Shown here: positions 1 through 11,032 of the stretch, piece by piece | How the letters are laid out: each line of letters begins with the position of its first letter | How positions within the stretch are numbered: the stretch's first letter is position 1 | Assembly: GCF_026151205.1 (NCBI RefSeq) | Contig: NC_087077.1 | Span: 20,543,510-20,607,509 of the forward strand | Reading direction: 5' to 3' | Source of the DNA: Bolinopsis microptera | Taxonomy: Eukaryota > Ctenophora > Tentaculata > Lobata > Bolinopsidae | DNA: 64,000 nucleotides | Translations under genes and position numbers: made by a program | Notes under the pieces: model-generated | What the model saw: the letters and a program-made list of their open reading frames with translations, nothing else | Databases searched by the model: none | Told to the model about the DNA's origin: nothing

Positions 1-890
1 ACCCTCACAGTAACCATAGTAACCTTAGTAGTAACACCCTCACTGTTACCATAGTAATCTTAGTAGTAACACCCTCACAGTTACCATAATAACCTTAGTA
101 GTAACACCCTCACTGTTACCATAGTAACCTTAGTAGTAACACCCTCACAGTTACCATAGTAACCTTAGTAGTAACACCCTCACAGTTACCATAGTAACCT
201 TAGTAGTAACACCCTCACAGTTACCATAGTAACCTTAGTAGTAACACCCTCACTGTTACCATAGTACTTTAGTAGTAACACCCTCACAGTAACCATAGTA
301 ACCTTAGTAGTAACACCCTCACAGTAACCATAGTAACCTTAGTACTTTAGTAGTAACACCCTCACAGTAACCATAGTAACCTTAGTACTTTAGTAGTAAC
401 ACCCTCACAGTAACCATAGTAACCTTAGTAGTAACACCCTCACAGTTACCATAGTAACATTAGTACTTTAGTAGTAACACCCTCACAGTAACCATAGTAA
501 CCTTAGTAGTAACACCCTCACAGTTACCATAGTAACCTTAGTAGTAACACCCTCACTGTTACCATAGTAACCTTAGTAGTAACACCCTCACAGTTACCAT
601 AGTAACCTTAGTAGTAACACCCTCACTGTTACCATAGTAATCTTAGTAGTAACACCCTCACAGTTACCATAATAACCTTAGTAGTAACACCCTCACTGTT
701 ACCATAGTAACCTTAGTAGTAACACCCTCACAGTTACCATAGTAACCTTAGTAGTAACACCCTCACAGTTACCATAGTAACCTTAGTAGTAACACCCTCA
801 CAGTTACCATAGTAACCTTAGTAGTAACACCCTCACAGTTACCATAGTAACCTTAGTAGTAACACCTTCACTTCACCCTCAGATTGCACA
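1..890. repeat. 35-bp minisatellite with X-box-like core
   Basis: About 25 tandem units of roughly 35 bp fill the left edge and probably continue beyond it. Each unit carries a near-palindrome, GTTACCATAGTAAC or GTAACCATAGTAAC, followed by CTTAGTAGTAACACCCTCAC. Some units have a 9-bp ACTTTAGTA insertion, and cagtt/ctgtt variants alternate. A block around 50-240 recurs almost unchanged around 640-860, so there is higher-order duplication. The array ends in a degenerate unit near 870-910. The core fits the RFX X-box pattern of two half sites separated by 2 bp; binding is an inference. Confidence 0.95.
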
Positions 891-948
891 GTTCTGTTAC
901 CATAGTAACGACGTTTTCTCTCCTATTTCTCCTAAATCCGGGGTCGAG

Positions 949-1008
949 CTGGACGGAGCTAGATACGATGTGTCAGACGGAGGAATTATCCTGGGGGCTG
1001 ATGAAAAG
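949..1008 (+). CDS. possible 20-codon internal exon (unidentified)
   Basis: A pyrimidine-rich stretch (913-932) is followed by an AG at 947-948. Then come 60 bases open in phase 0 and a strong donor, AAAAG|GTAACT, at 1008/1009. The encoded 20 residues begin LDGARYDVSDGG and resemble the middle strands of an immunoglobulin-like domain, but this is too short to assign. Neither neighbouring exon was found: upstream is minisatellite and the next gene is on the other strand. It may be an internal exon of a gene lying mostly outside the window, or chance. Confidence 0.25.
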
Positions 1009-1882
1009 GTAACTTAGTTTCAATTTCACAGACTATCTTAAGGATATACAGTTGACTGCTGAGTAGACTATTTTAAGGATATAGTTGACCAGACTCCAGA
1101 GATCGCTGTTTGTGAGTGAATTTCAACCAGCCTCTTAGGTGTCGTTCACATATTACGTAATCAATTTATTATTATTTAATTTTGCGTGGCATTTTTAGGA
1201 ACGTACATGAACAAGTTAAAATTAATCTTTAGTCTAGTAAGCGATCCACTTTTGCAATTCATATTAGAGGGCTGAAAAATGGTTAAGTGCATTATCACTA
1301 TCAAAAATGATTAAAATTGGAGGTCATACTGAATAAGTTTACAAAGGAAAGTGGAAATAAATATTTGCAAAATAAATTATTGGCGACAGCAGAACACAAG
1401 AATCCTAATTTAATTGACAATTTGAATAACAGAGATTTCAGCTTTATTTTAATTCGTTAATTCGTTTCCTTTAAGTGTTAAGTAACACTGCTAGTTCACT
1501 TTTGTTATTAAGTCTTGTTGATGAACACATTTGTCCTATCCGACATCAAAAAGTAGGCCTCCCCACTGTTATAGTAGACATTCCCTGATAATAATGGTAC
1601 CAGGACCTGGTACAACGTTCCAAACAGGATTACAGTTACAGTAAAGAGAAGGACTTCTTTGTAGTCCAGATTAGGGTTACCATGGTAATTAGGGTTACCA
1701 TGGTAACATTAGGTTTAACAGTTAAGATTGTTAGGTTTTCTATCCTGCTGTTCTGAAAAATATTGTATTAGGGACTAGTTATGAGGGAAGCATTGTTTGG
1801 AACGTCCTGAACTAATGAATAATATTAAATAAATGTTATCACTCGAAGCCACACTCACTCGAAACTTGATTGAGTCAATGAG
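1009..1882. other. AT-rich intergenic stretch with two X-box palindromes
   Basis: No coding signal was recognised. Two copies of a near-perfect palindrome lie in tandem at about 1675-1707; the second, GTTACCATGGTAAC at 1694-1707, is perfect. A phrase 'ttttaaggatata(ca)gttga' occurs twice near 1035-1090. If the candidate exon at 949-1008 is real, this stretch begins its intron. It would also hold the 3' UTR of the minus-strand receptor. Confidence 0.5.
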
Positions 1883-2815
1883 TCACGTTTCATTTTTATC
1901 TGTCACGGCTGGAGTTGTTCGACTGCAGGGCGTTTTATCTATAATCAGACGTTTAGCAAAAAGTCTCATCCTCTTGATTCTGAAAAAATAGATTAAACTG
2001 TTCAAAACAGAGTTCAAAACCACCAGACTGCTGGCCAGATCCACTCCTATCAGGATGGTTCTCATACTCATCCGCACCTCCAGACTAAACGCTACAGCAA
2101 AACAGACTATGGGAAGATTGAGCAGTACAGAGAGTCCCGTTACTATGACGATTGTCTTGGTAGCTTCACGTTTCTTCTCTTTCTGCACTGACGTCACGTC
2201 GCTCTCGTATTTGTCCGCTTTAACAGCCAGTACGTAGAAACAGAGGCCCCCTGTTACACCTCCCACTACCATGGGGATTCCTATCTCTCCGAAGAAGGTT
2301 ATCAGCTTGAATATCATCGTCTGAAGAGGGGTAAGCACGGCTTCAAGGCCGAAGAAATGACAGGATAGCCGCTGTGGAACGTAAGTAGAGAACTCGTTCA
2401 AGATGATGGTAGGGAGTATCTCCTGGAGGAGGAGGAGGCAGAGTGCCCCTTCAGCTACCCAGCTTATCCTCTGTCTGCTGATGATACGGAGAGGATATAT
2501 GAGAGCCCGGGCTCGGCACACACTCAACATGGCCACCAATATCAGGGAGTACCTGACGAGCACCTCCATGAGGATATCCCACATGGTGCAAGGTACAGGT
2601 CCTCCAAATATGCCAGCACCCCCCGCCAGGATGTAGGATACCATGGGGGCCAGGGACAAGGCGCAGATAACGGTGTCTGTTATCGAGATCAGGGAGTAGA
2701 TGAAGAGGATGGATTTAGAGGACTGCTTCCTGGAGTAGAAGTAGGCGTAGGACATAATGTTGAGGGGGGTACCTACCAAGAAACAGAAGATGGAGGAGAT
2801 ACCGTATATATCCAT
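1883..2815 (-). CDS. single-exon class A (rhodopsin-like) 7TM receptor, orphan
   Basis: A 310-aa integral membrane receptor expected at the plasma membrane and probably coupled to G proteins. Seven hydrophobic segments lie at about residues 5-27, 36-63, 80-107, 118-139, 168-198, 219-245 and 253-278. Landmarks include N19 (equivalent to N1.50), D47 (D2.50), C76 and C152 (the usual TM3-ECL2 disulfide pair), P235 in TM6, and N272-S-L-I-Y276 in place of NPxxY. The DRY motif is C100-R101-A102, keeping only the arginine, followed by the usual YPL (107-109). The N-terminus is very short and lacks a signal peptide or glycosylation sequon. An in-frame stop lies four codons upstream of the ATG, so this is the only start. 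The ligand cannot be predicted. The modified DRY and NPxxY suggest a lineage-specific orphan family with altered activation. Confidence 0.88.
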   Translation of the reverse strand: MDIYGISSIFCFLVGTPLNIMSYAYFYSRKQSSKSILFIYSLISITDTVICALSLAPMVSYILAGGAGIFGGPVPCTMWDILMEVLVRYSLILVAMLSVCRARALIYPLRIISRQRISWVAEGALCLLLLQEILPTIILNEFSTYVPQRLSCHFFGLEAVLTPLQTMIFKLITFFGEIGIPMVVGGVTGGLCFYVLAVKADKYESDVTSVQKEKKREATKTIVIVTGLSVLLNLPIVCFAVAFSLEVRMSMRTILIGVDLASSLVVLNSVLNSLIYFFRIKRMRLFAKRLIIDKTPCSRTTPAVTDKNET

Positions 2816-3480
2816 TTTAGCTTAACGGGAGAGTTTGATTTAGTTTTCAGTTAGTAACTTGGTTATAGATAAAAATATAATCCCTGGAAGTAAGAACAAA
2901 TACTACACATTTCTAAACAAAATTCTAGAAGACTAACAGTGATTTTTATGCTCATCAAGAATATCAACATCTTAGCGAATCAAGAATCCAAAAAACCCAA
3001 CAAAAATCTATCTTCACACATTTTAAACAACAATTTCTGCACTGCACACTTTGCCTCCTTTAAATAAATCTGTCGCAGTTTAAGTCGGGATATTCTATCT
3101 ATGGAGATGAGGTTTTAAAGTCTAATTATTAAACCTGTCAGGAGTCCCCCTGCATCATTAAATCTAAGCTATATAATATGAATATATTGTTTGGACCAGG
3201 TGACTACCTTTCTGCTGACCTGGGGATAACTATCATCTGGAACTGAGAGTGGCACTTACGTTACCATAGTGACATTAACGTTAGATAGGCAACTGTCAGT
3301 AAGTTAATAATCTTGATATTAAATGACATAAATAAAGTTAGTCATCTGTCCAGTCACAGGAGGGGCTAAGTGCAAAGAAGCAGTGCTGTCAGAGCTTAAG
3401 TGAACTTAACTTAAAGATTTAGGTCAATCTCACTTATACGTTAAGTGCACAGAAATTTAATGGTACTTGGTGGCTGAGCT
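2816..3480. other. AT-rich sequence upstream of the receptor
   Basis: No ORF or RNA gene was recognised. It would contain the receptor promoter on the minus strand, but no clear TATA box or initiator was seen. A partial X-box-like sequence (gttaccatagtgac) lies near 3260. Several 'ttaagtgaacttaac' type phrases occur at 3400-3450. Confidence 0.4.
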
Positions 3481-3505
3481 GGGGGGGGGGGGGGGGGGGG
3501 GGGGG
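3481..3505. repeat. G25 homopolymer
   Basis: Twenty-five consecutive G followed by a G/A-rich stretch to about 3516. The length is unreliable in most sequencing chemistries. Shorter matching tracts in the window are C20 at 20784-20803, C17 at 23684-23700 and C12 at 25839-25850. Confidence 0.9.
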
Positions 3506-3839
3506 AGGGAGGGGGCCTGGCCTGAATTTATGAAAATAAGTGTTAGAAATTCAGCTACCTTAGTTCTCAAACATTTGTGTGCCAAAACTTTGGGATCAAT
3601 AGATTTGAGTATCAAAAATTTGGGCAGGAAATTTGGGCATCCAATTTGGTAATTTTGCTCTTTAATGATTTTTTTATCAGTCTTGGATTATAAAAATGAT
3701 AAAAGTATCATGCCACGATGACAAAGAAATAGACAATAGTAGCTTATTCTATCTAGATATTATAGTGTCGAAGGCAGTCAAGCAACTGACTTTGAAGGCA
3801 GTGAATGACGAACTTTATAATTTTAGGCATATTTTACCT

Positions 3840-3930
3840 GCACTAATGATTTATTAGCACGACATAGTAATAGTAGTAATTATTTATTAGCGCGACATAG
3901 TAAGATAAGTAAGATAGTAGTAGTGATGAT
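3840..3930. repeat. degenerate microsatellite beside a SINE-like head
   Basis: Two imperfect copies of 'gatttattagc(a/g)cgacatagtaa' are followed by AGTAGT/AAGATAGT runs. It sits where the tail of the adjacent minus-strand tRNA-like sequence would be expected, so it may be the SINE tail. Confidence 0.5.
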
Positions 3931-3931
3931 T

Positions 3932-4018
3932 TATCAACGCAGGATCGAATTGATCCCCTCCAGTTTCCGTATCAAACCACAACCATTAGTCCAATACGCT
4001 GACCAACATGATCGTTGA
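3932..4018 (-). mobile_element. tRNA-derived SINE head (candidate)
   Basis: Read on the minus strand, this stretch resembles a decayed tRNA. TTGGTCAGCGTATTGGAC matches box A (internal Pol III promoter), and about 45 bp later GATCAATTCGATCC resembles box B. No clean cloverleaf or anticodon stem can be drawn, so it is not a functional tRNA. A tRNA-derived SINE head is the likeliest reading. Confidence 0.4.
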
Positions 4019-4980
4019 GAACGAGAAATGCGGCCATTTTTATTTTGTGGATGGCCGCTCAATTTCCCGATCCGTGATGGCATATTTTATTATATTTCAT
4101 ACAACCTGGATCCCCAGTTTTTGCTGTTTATAAGCATGCAGATATAGCAAAGTGACAGGCCGAGCGCCGCCCAGTTAATTCCATATTTAATTTGAAAATA
4201 GTGTATATCTCTATGTAACCGTATGTATATTGTTTAACTTTATGCAACATAACATATCATTATAGGGTATATTATTGAGTCCGTTCAATAAGGGTATATT
4301 ATAGAGTCTGTTCGATATTATTGACTTATTGAGTCTGTTCGATGAACTTGAGCAGAAAGCACTATTTATATCGAATGTATCTCGAGCTCAACACACAGAA
4401 TTGTTAAAAGATGCGATGGCGGCGAACAACAGCCTTCTACAGACAATTCTGGTTAAAATGACACATCACCTCCAACTAAAACTCGAAGTATTCATCAATG
4501 GTCTTGCTATAAACGTTCACGCGCAGCAAATACGAAGAATGGGACGACAAGATTTCGTATATACTTTGGGAGTCCTGGCGTGCAGCTAGCAAGAGTTGCA
4601 TTCTGTGGGCACGGCGAGAAGGCTTCCCTCTTATAGTAGGAGGCCAGAAACCGTTGACCAGAACAGAGAGAGAGAGAGAGAGGGACGACAAGAAAATTCT
4701 GTGCCAACTGATGGTGCTTAATATTATATAAACTACCGGTCTCCCGACCTGACCAAACTGGACCACGAAATACTTTTCAAATAGATAATTAAAATATCGA
4801 GCAACATTATTAGTATGCATTATAGAACTAGACCTAGAGTTAATCGAATTTTTGACCTCAAAGAGTTTTTATTAAATCGACGAACTTAATCTAGATGAAT
4901 GAATGCACAGGAAACATTGCACCAGAATAGATGGGTGAAGTAAAAGATAATCTAACTTCTAGTCTGGGACGAAACGGAAT
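4019..4980. other. non-coding stretch with short repeats and an (AG)n tract
   Basis: Three imperfect copies of 'attgagtctgttcgata' occur at 4270-4345. A (GA)n run lies at about 4661-4682. A short plus-strand open frame (4329-4589) has no recognisable domain and is not called. Nothing else is supported. Confidence 0.4.
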
Positions 4981-6130
4981 CTCGTTAGCTTTTCGTGTTA
5001 AAAGCGATTTCTCAACGGTTATCACCTCTCTAGATGATTCTTAAAACATTTGGACTTCATTGCATTTTTGAAATAAATGCAATGAGGGCGTTTTCGGCAA
5101 CACCCTTTTTCAGTGTTTCGCGGTCACTCGAATTTTTGTATTTCGGCTCAGGAAGGTCTTAAAGACTATTCTGATACATTAAAATGTGCCTAATAGCCCC
5201 ATTTATATACAACTTATGAAGCAACATATACCTTAAAATGCTTCGTTTCGGAAATATGGCCGAAAAATGGTTTTTGGCTTGACGCAGTTCATAATTTCCG
5301 TGATTTTTGGCATTTCCGCCTAGGAAGGTCGTAGAGACTATTCTGATACACTAAAATGTACATAATGGCCACATTTATATACAACTTATGAAGCAACATA
5401 TACCCTAAAAGGCTTATTTTCGGAAATGTGGCTGAAAAACGGATTTTTGCCTAGCGAACAATGACAGTATTCACAAATGGGCTATTGGACTGTTAACTAT
5501 AAGAAAGGTCTTAAAGACTCATGAGCAACATAACATTTGTCACATGATGTAAGATGACTCACTTTGTGTCCAGAAACACCTACAAAAATTGGAGAATGGT
5601 CTACTTTATTGGGCATCTCTCTTAATGGGCAGCCCAGCAGCATACTTGTGTCTTACGAAAGGGTAATTTTTCAAAGTTACGGTTTCTTTAGTAAAGGTCA
5701 AAGTAAAGGTCAAAGGGTCAGTTGCTAACAGCAAATTGTTTGCAATTGCCGACTCATGAACATCATATTATACTCAAAAACGTTCACTTTAGGAGTGATT
5801 AGTAAATAAGTTTAACTACTGCATGATTTGTGAAAACTCCAACAATTTTTCATTGGCACCAATTAAGCCAAAATGTAATGACAAAAATTCAACTTTTAAT
5901 TTATTCATTCCATAAAACCATGATATGTACTAAGACTCTTAGAATACCGGACCTAAAATAATTCGGCACTGGATCCGGACCCCACTTTATATTTATAATT
6001 GACTTCACAGCCTAGACCAATATTGGTCTGTAATCGCTGGATTGAGATCTGTTGGCTGCAGTTTAATTTAGCTCATTTACCATAATAGTAATACCGCAGT
6101 GGTTTGGTTCGTATAGATTTTCCCATCGTA

Positions 6131-6234
6131 TCATCGTATGACTTGGTGACTTATCAGCTTATCAGGTCATCAAGATGTTCTTTATGTTCTATTTTTGATT
6201 TGAATAAAGTTATATAATAATAATAAATAATAAT
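6131..6234 (+). mobile_element. ~100-bp retroposon-like insertion in the left arm
   Basis: This segment is missing from the matching position of the right arm (near 7490). It ends in an AT-rich tail with AATAAAG and (AAT)n, and is bounded by direct repeats around ATCGTATG (about 6124-6140 and 6233-6243). An A-rich tail plus short direct repeats is what a short retroposed copy (SINE or LINE 3' end) would leave. Confidence 0.45.
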
Positions 6235-6698
6235 CATCGTATGATAATGTGTGTCATTCCCTCGTTTTTTAATCAAGTGGTTACTTATAGATAGTTTTTT
6301 GTTATTACAGCTGCCTCGAGATCTTATCTAGGGCACTAATACATTAGTACTAGACCATTAGAACTGTAATTCTAGAACGTCAGATTAAGATTACTTGGCT
6401 GAATGGCAGGGTTCGAGATTCGACTCTAAAACGCTCAGTTTAGGAGTGATTAGTAGATTTTACTACTGCATGATATGCGAAAACTCCAACTAGACAAGGA
6501 TCATGCTTAATCAAAGTGTTCCTCGACTTGAACTTAAGTCTTGTAACCTACTGGAGTTTGGGCCACTGAATCGAATACGACCTGATATTAATTTTAGGAT
6601 GTCGGGAAATTCATTAAGATTTTTATTCTTTGGTTTTTCAATTGTGCTACGAATCCGAGTTTGAGTTGATAACACCGAATTTCCTGTTTGACTCTCAA

Positions 6699-6724
6699 AG
6701 AGAGGAACCAAGGCTTAGGTTCCT
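6699..6724. repeat. imperfect hairpin in the element spacer
   Basis: AGAGGAACC and GGTTCCTCT form a 9-bp perfect stem around an 8-base centre that can pair partly. It lies in the spacer between the long inverted arms. No T-run or other functional sign is attached. Confidence 0.6.
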
Positions 6725-8721
6725 CTTTTTGGCTCTGAGATCCAACTTTAAGATCGGACTTCGGAGATCCTCGCGTCGGAGATCATGTAAGTGTAACATC
6801 AGTACCGGAGATCAGACTTTTTTGCTTGATATTGGACCTATAAATCAAATTATATATTCGAAACAGCACGGGATGTAACCAAGGTTAATTTAGATAAGAT
6901 ATACCAGCTTTCGGGGTTGCAAGACCCCATGAAAGGCAGGCAGAGCATCCTAAATCCTCATGCTATCCTCACGTTGACCATCTAGGTCCATACCCCAGCC
7001 TCTCATTAAAAAACAGCTATTGGGCCCGATATCCGTCCCTTGTCCCGTAGTGCCCCGTAAGTAAGAGATCGTTCAGATTTTGGTCATTTAGACCCCCTCC
7101 CGATCTAAAATCCACTTTACCCAAAGCTTGAAAAATTTCACATGTGAAACCTAAATAGCTAAATCAGCATCTCGAGACCTTCTATTATATAAACCCCGTG
7201 ATCCTACTATAAGCTTATAACTTATTAGGCATTGCATGCCGAAATTAAGATTCACCTCAACTGGTGACATGAACCTGGTATGTTACCTGAATGCCCTCAG
7301 TCAAATCTCGAAACCTGCTAATGCTATTCTGCCAAGTTACCTTAATCTAAGGTTCTAGAATTACAGTTCTAATGTTCTAGTATTAGTATAGTGCCCATGC
7401 CCCAGATAAGATCTCGAGGCAGCTCACAGCTGTAATAACAGAAGAACTAGCCAGTCACCACTTGATTAAAAAACGAGGGAATGACACGCATTATCATACG
7501 ATGGGAAAATCTATGCGACTGAAAAAAAGAATATGGGGTCATTATGAAGTGGGAACCAAACCACTGCGGTATTATAGGAAATTAGCTAAATTAAACTGCG
7601 GCCAACAGATCTCAATCCAGGGATTACAGATCAATATTGGTCGAGGCAACGAAATCAATCATAATTATAAAGTGGGGTACTGGTCAGCGGTCAAGGAACA
7701 ATCTGGCCCGGATCCAGTGCCGATTTATTTAAGGTCCGGTATTCTTGGTACATATATTATGGTTTCATGGCATGAATAAATAAAAAGTTTGAAGTTGAAT
7801 TTTGGTCAACACATTTTATTTAAGTTGGTGCCAAGGAAAAATTGTTGGAGTTGTCACAAATCATGTAGTAGTTATTTACTAATGACTCCTAAAGTGAGCG
7901 TTTTTGAGTATATGATGTGCATGAGTCGGCAATTGGGAACAATTTGCTGTTAGCAGCCGATCCTTTGACCTTAAGAAACCGTAATTTTAAAAATTGCCCT
8001 TTCGTAAGACACAAATATGCTGCTGTCCTGGCCCATTAAGAGAGATGCCCAATAAAGTAGACCATTCTCCAATTTTTGTAGGTGTTTCTGGACACAAAGT
8101 GAGTCATCTTACATCTTGTGACAAATGTTATGTTGCTCATGAGTCTTTAAGACCTTTCTAGTTAACAGCCCAATAGCCCATTTGTGAATACTGTCATTGT
8201 TCGCTCGGCAAAAATCCGTTTTTCAGCCACATTTCCGAAAGTAAGCCTTTTAGGGTATATGTTGCTTCATAAGTTGTATATAAATGTGGCTATTATGTAC
8301 ATTTTAGTGTATCAGAATAGTCTCTACGACCTTCCTAGGCGGAAATGCCAAAAATCACGGAAATTATGAACTGCGTCAAGCCAAAAACCATTTTTCGGCC
8401 ATATTTCCGAAACGAAGCATTTTAAGGTATATGTTGCTTCATAAGTTGTATATAAATGGGGCTATTAGGCACATTTTGGTGTATCGGAATAGTCTTTAAG
8501 ACCTTCCTGAGCCGAAATACAAAAATTCGAGTGACCGCGAAACACTGAAAAAGGGTGTTGCCGAAAACGCCCTCATTGCATTTATTTCAAAAATGCAATG
8601 AAGTCCAAATGTTTTAAGAATCATCTAGAGATGTGATAACCGTTCAGAAATCGCTTTTAACACGAAAAGCTAACGAGATAGCCTTTTAGAACGGTTGGGA
8701 TCCGACTATTCTTCGGTAACA

Positions 8722-9135
8722 CGACATCTGTCCGAAAGCGACATCTGTCCGAATCAGAAAATATGTTATTTGGACAATAATTTATGTCGGATCCTACCGT
8801 ACGATTTTCTTAAAACTTTCCATAAAGTATGGTGGTTATAGGACGAATGATATGTGTAAGTTTGAAGAATTTTCAAGAAAATCGTATCGTTGGATCTCCA
8901 GATATATGCTTTGGAACCACTGAGTACCACCGAATTGGATATATTTTTTGCGGTTAAGGTAATATCTTAAACTTGGCTCATAGAAACTCGCTCAAACTTA
9001 CACATATTATTTGTCATATAACCACCATACTTTATGGAAAGTTTTAAGAAAATCGTACGGTAGGATCCGACATAAACTATTGTCCAAATAACATATTTTC
9101 TGATTCGGACAGATGTCGCTTTCGGACAGATGTCG
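8722..9135. mobile_element. 414-bp MITE with ~125-bp TIRs
   Basis: The two ends are inverted copies over about 125 bp (8722-8848 and 9008-9135). Each tip carries a tandem pair of CGACATCTGTCCGAA-type motifs. No ORF is present. A loose 18-20 bp similarity flanks it (about 8699-8718 versus 9139-9157, core TATTCTTC), which could be a decayed duplication, but no exact TSD is visible, so the superfamily cannot be named. It lies about 45 bp right of the fold-back element. Confidence 0.75.
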
Positions 9136-9424
9136 CCCAATCCTATTCTTCTGGTATCTTAAAAGATAAATGTGTCGGAATTTCAGCAACCAACCCTTAT
9201 GGGCTATATACGCGACTGGGTAGCTTGCTAAAAGAAGCCAATTGCGCTGCATGCGTTTGGAGACGATACATAAATTATAAAAGCAGTTGCTTTTTTTTAA
9301 TAGCCTATAATACAAAATTTGCATCACATCTTCAACCTGCTATATAGAGGCGCCACCTAAAACGTAAACAAACAATTATCACCTCCCCGCCAGTATCCAC
9401 ATCTATTAAACTAGAGGCTATAAT

Positions 9425-10677
9425 AAACTCATCTAGCTTCTAGATTAGGTCTACAATCTAGAACAAGTATAAACTCATCTAGCTTCTAGATTAGGTCTAC
9501 AATCTAGAACAAGTATAAACTCATCTAGCCTCTAGATTAGGTCTACAATCTAGAACCAGTATAAACTCATCTAGCCTCTAGATTAGGTCTACAATCTAGA
9601 ACAAGTATAAATTCATCTAGCCTCTAGATTAGGTCTACAATCTAGAACCAGTATAAACTCATCTAGCTTCTAGATTAGGTCTACAATCTAGAACCAGTAT
9701 AAACTCATCTAGCAACTAGATTAGTTCTACAATCTAGAACAAGTATAAAATCATCTAGCCTCTAGATTAGGTCTACAATCTAGAACCAGTATAAACTCAT
9801 CTAGCAACTAGATTAGTTCTACAATCTAGAACAAGTATAAACTCATCTAGCTTCTAGATTAGGTCTACAATCTAGAACCAGTATAAACTCATCTAGCAAC
9901 TAGATTAGTTCTACAATCTAGAACAAGTATAAACTCATCTAGCTTCTAGATTAGGTCTACAATCTAGAACCAGTATAAACTCATCTAGCAACTAGATTAG
10001 TTCTACAATCTAGAACAAGTATAAACTCATCTAGCTTCTAGATTAGGTCTACAATCTAGAACAAGTATAAACTCATCTAGCCTCTAGATTAGTTCTACAA
10101 TCTAGAACAAGTATAAACTCATCTAGCAACTAGATTAGTTCTACAATCTAGAACAAGTATAAACTCATCTAGCTTCTAGATTAGGTCTACAATCTAGAAC
10201 CAGTATAAACTCATCTAGCCTCTAGATTAGGTCTACAATCTAGAACAAGTATAAATTCATCTAGCCTCTAGATTAGGTCTACAATCTAGAACCAGTATAA
10301 ACTCATCTAGCAACTAGATTAGTTCTACAATCTAGAACAAGTATAAACTCATCTAGCTTCTAGATTAGGTCTACAATCTAGAACCAGTATAAACTCATCT
10401 AGCAACTAGATTAGTTCTACAATCTAGAACAAGTATAAACTCATCTAGCTTCTAGATTAGGTCTACAATCTAGAACCAGTATAAACTCATCTAGCCTCTA
10501 GATTAAGTCTACAATCTAGAACCAGTATAAACTCATCTAGCCTCTAGATTAGGTCTACAATCTAGAACAAGTATAAACTCATCTAGCATCTAGATTAGGT
10601 CTACAATCTAGAACCGGTATAAACTCATCTAGCCTCTAGATTAGGTCTACAATCTCGAACAAGTATAAACTCATCTA
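9425..10677. repeat. 46-bp minisatellite, left block
   Basis: About 27 tandem units of roughly 46 bp. Each has an internal inverted pair, CTAGATTAGGTCTAC and AATCTAGAAC, and is spaced by AAGTATAAACTCATCTAG. Variants (aactaga, cttctaga, cctctaga) alternate, giving a partial higher-order order. The array stops at 10677 and resumes at 19104, so everything between is an insertion. Confidence 0.95.
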
Positions 10678-11032
10678 CTTACTTACTTTAGGTTACTTTA
10701 GGTAGGTTCGGCAGGGATCGCTTCTGGACAACAGTATCAAGTACGTCCTCCAATCACTCCTGGCTTAGATCTTTTTGTAGAGTCCATTCCAGAAGAGAAT
10801 TATTTGTAATGGCGGTATACCCTTTTGTGGGCGGGGTATCCGGGAAGCCTATCAGGAACTTAGCAAGGGAGGATTTGAAAGTTTCCAAGACTTGGATTGT
10901 GTTAACTTCCTTGGGGAGCAGGTTCCATAGTTTGGCTGCTGTTACTCCAAAAGAGTTTTCATAATGGGTCGAGATTGAGCATTGTGCCTTTTTGTTAAAT
11001 GCAGGCACAGTGGCCTTTACACCGTGTCGGGA
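10678..11032 (-). pseudogene. 3' end of a CR1/Jockey-type LINE (RT C-terminus)
   Basis: The minus-strand frame ending at 10754 encodes the C-terminal tail typical of CR1/Jockey-group non-LTR reverse transcriptases: a SFGVTAAKLWNLLPKEV block, then a conserved FKSSLAKFL. Past the stop, toward 10678, the 3' end runs into short AAGT repeats, as in these LINEs. The first few codons that appear open (11033-11044) belong to the inserted element. The matching upstream RT portion lies 7.7 kb away at 18703-19103, in the same frame across the duplicated TCGGGA target. Confidence 0.8.
11027..11032. repeat. 6-bp target-site duplication, left copy (TCGGGA)
   Basis: TCGGGA immediately precedes the AGTAGTATTC terminus and recurs at 18703-18708 just after the other terminus. 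Removing one copy and the element restores a continuous LINE frame, so the duplication is genuine. Confidence 0.9.

Larger units (their letters stand above)
4981..8677. mobile_element. fold-back-type element with long inverted repeats
   Basis: The left arm (about 4981-6424) and right arm (about 7299-8677) are inverted copies, with outermost bases CTCGTTAGCTTTTCG. Arms are diverged by scattered substitutions and indels. An unrelated spacer of about 870 bp (6425-7298) separates them. Each arm contains tandem subrepeats; in the left arm about 5155-5280 and 5330-5455 are copies of each other. The start of the spacer (6425-6490) repeats 5776-5843. No transposase was found and no clear target-site duplication is visible. 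The arm size difference is largely due to a small insertion near 6131-6234. This is consistent with a non-autonomous fold-back DNA transposon; a palindromic duplication of host DNA is an alternative. Confidence 0.65.

Noticed and set aside
1-890. CRISPR-like array
   Set aside because: Units are contiguous with no unique spacers, and the genome is eukaryotic.
3932-4018. Functional tRNA gene
   Set aside because: Box A and box B are recognisable, but acceptor and anticodon stems do not pair.
4329-4820. Overlapping ORFs of 86 and 114 aa on opposite strands
   Set aside because: No domain; one runs through the (GA)n microsatellite.
7462-7779. 105-aa ORF in the fold-back right arm
   Set aside because: No domain, and the inverted counterpart in the left arm has stops and indels in the matching frame, so it is not conserved as protein.
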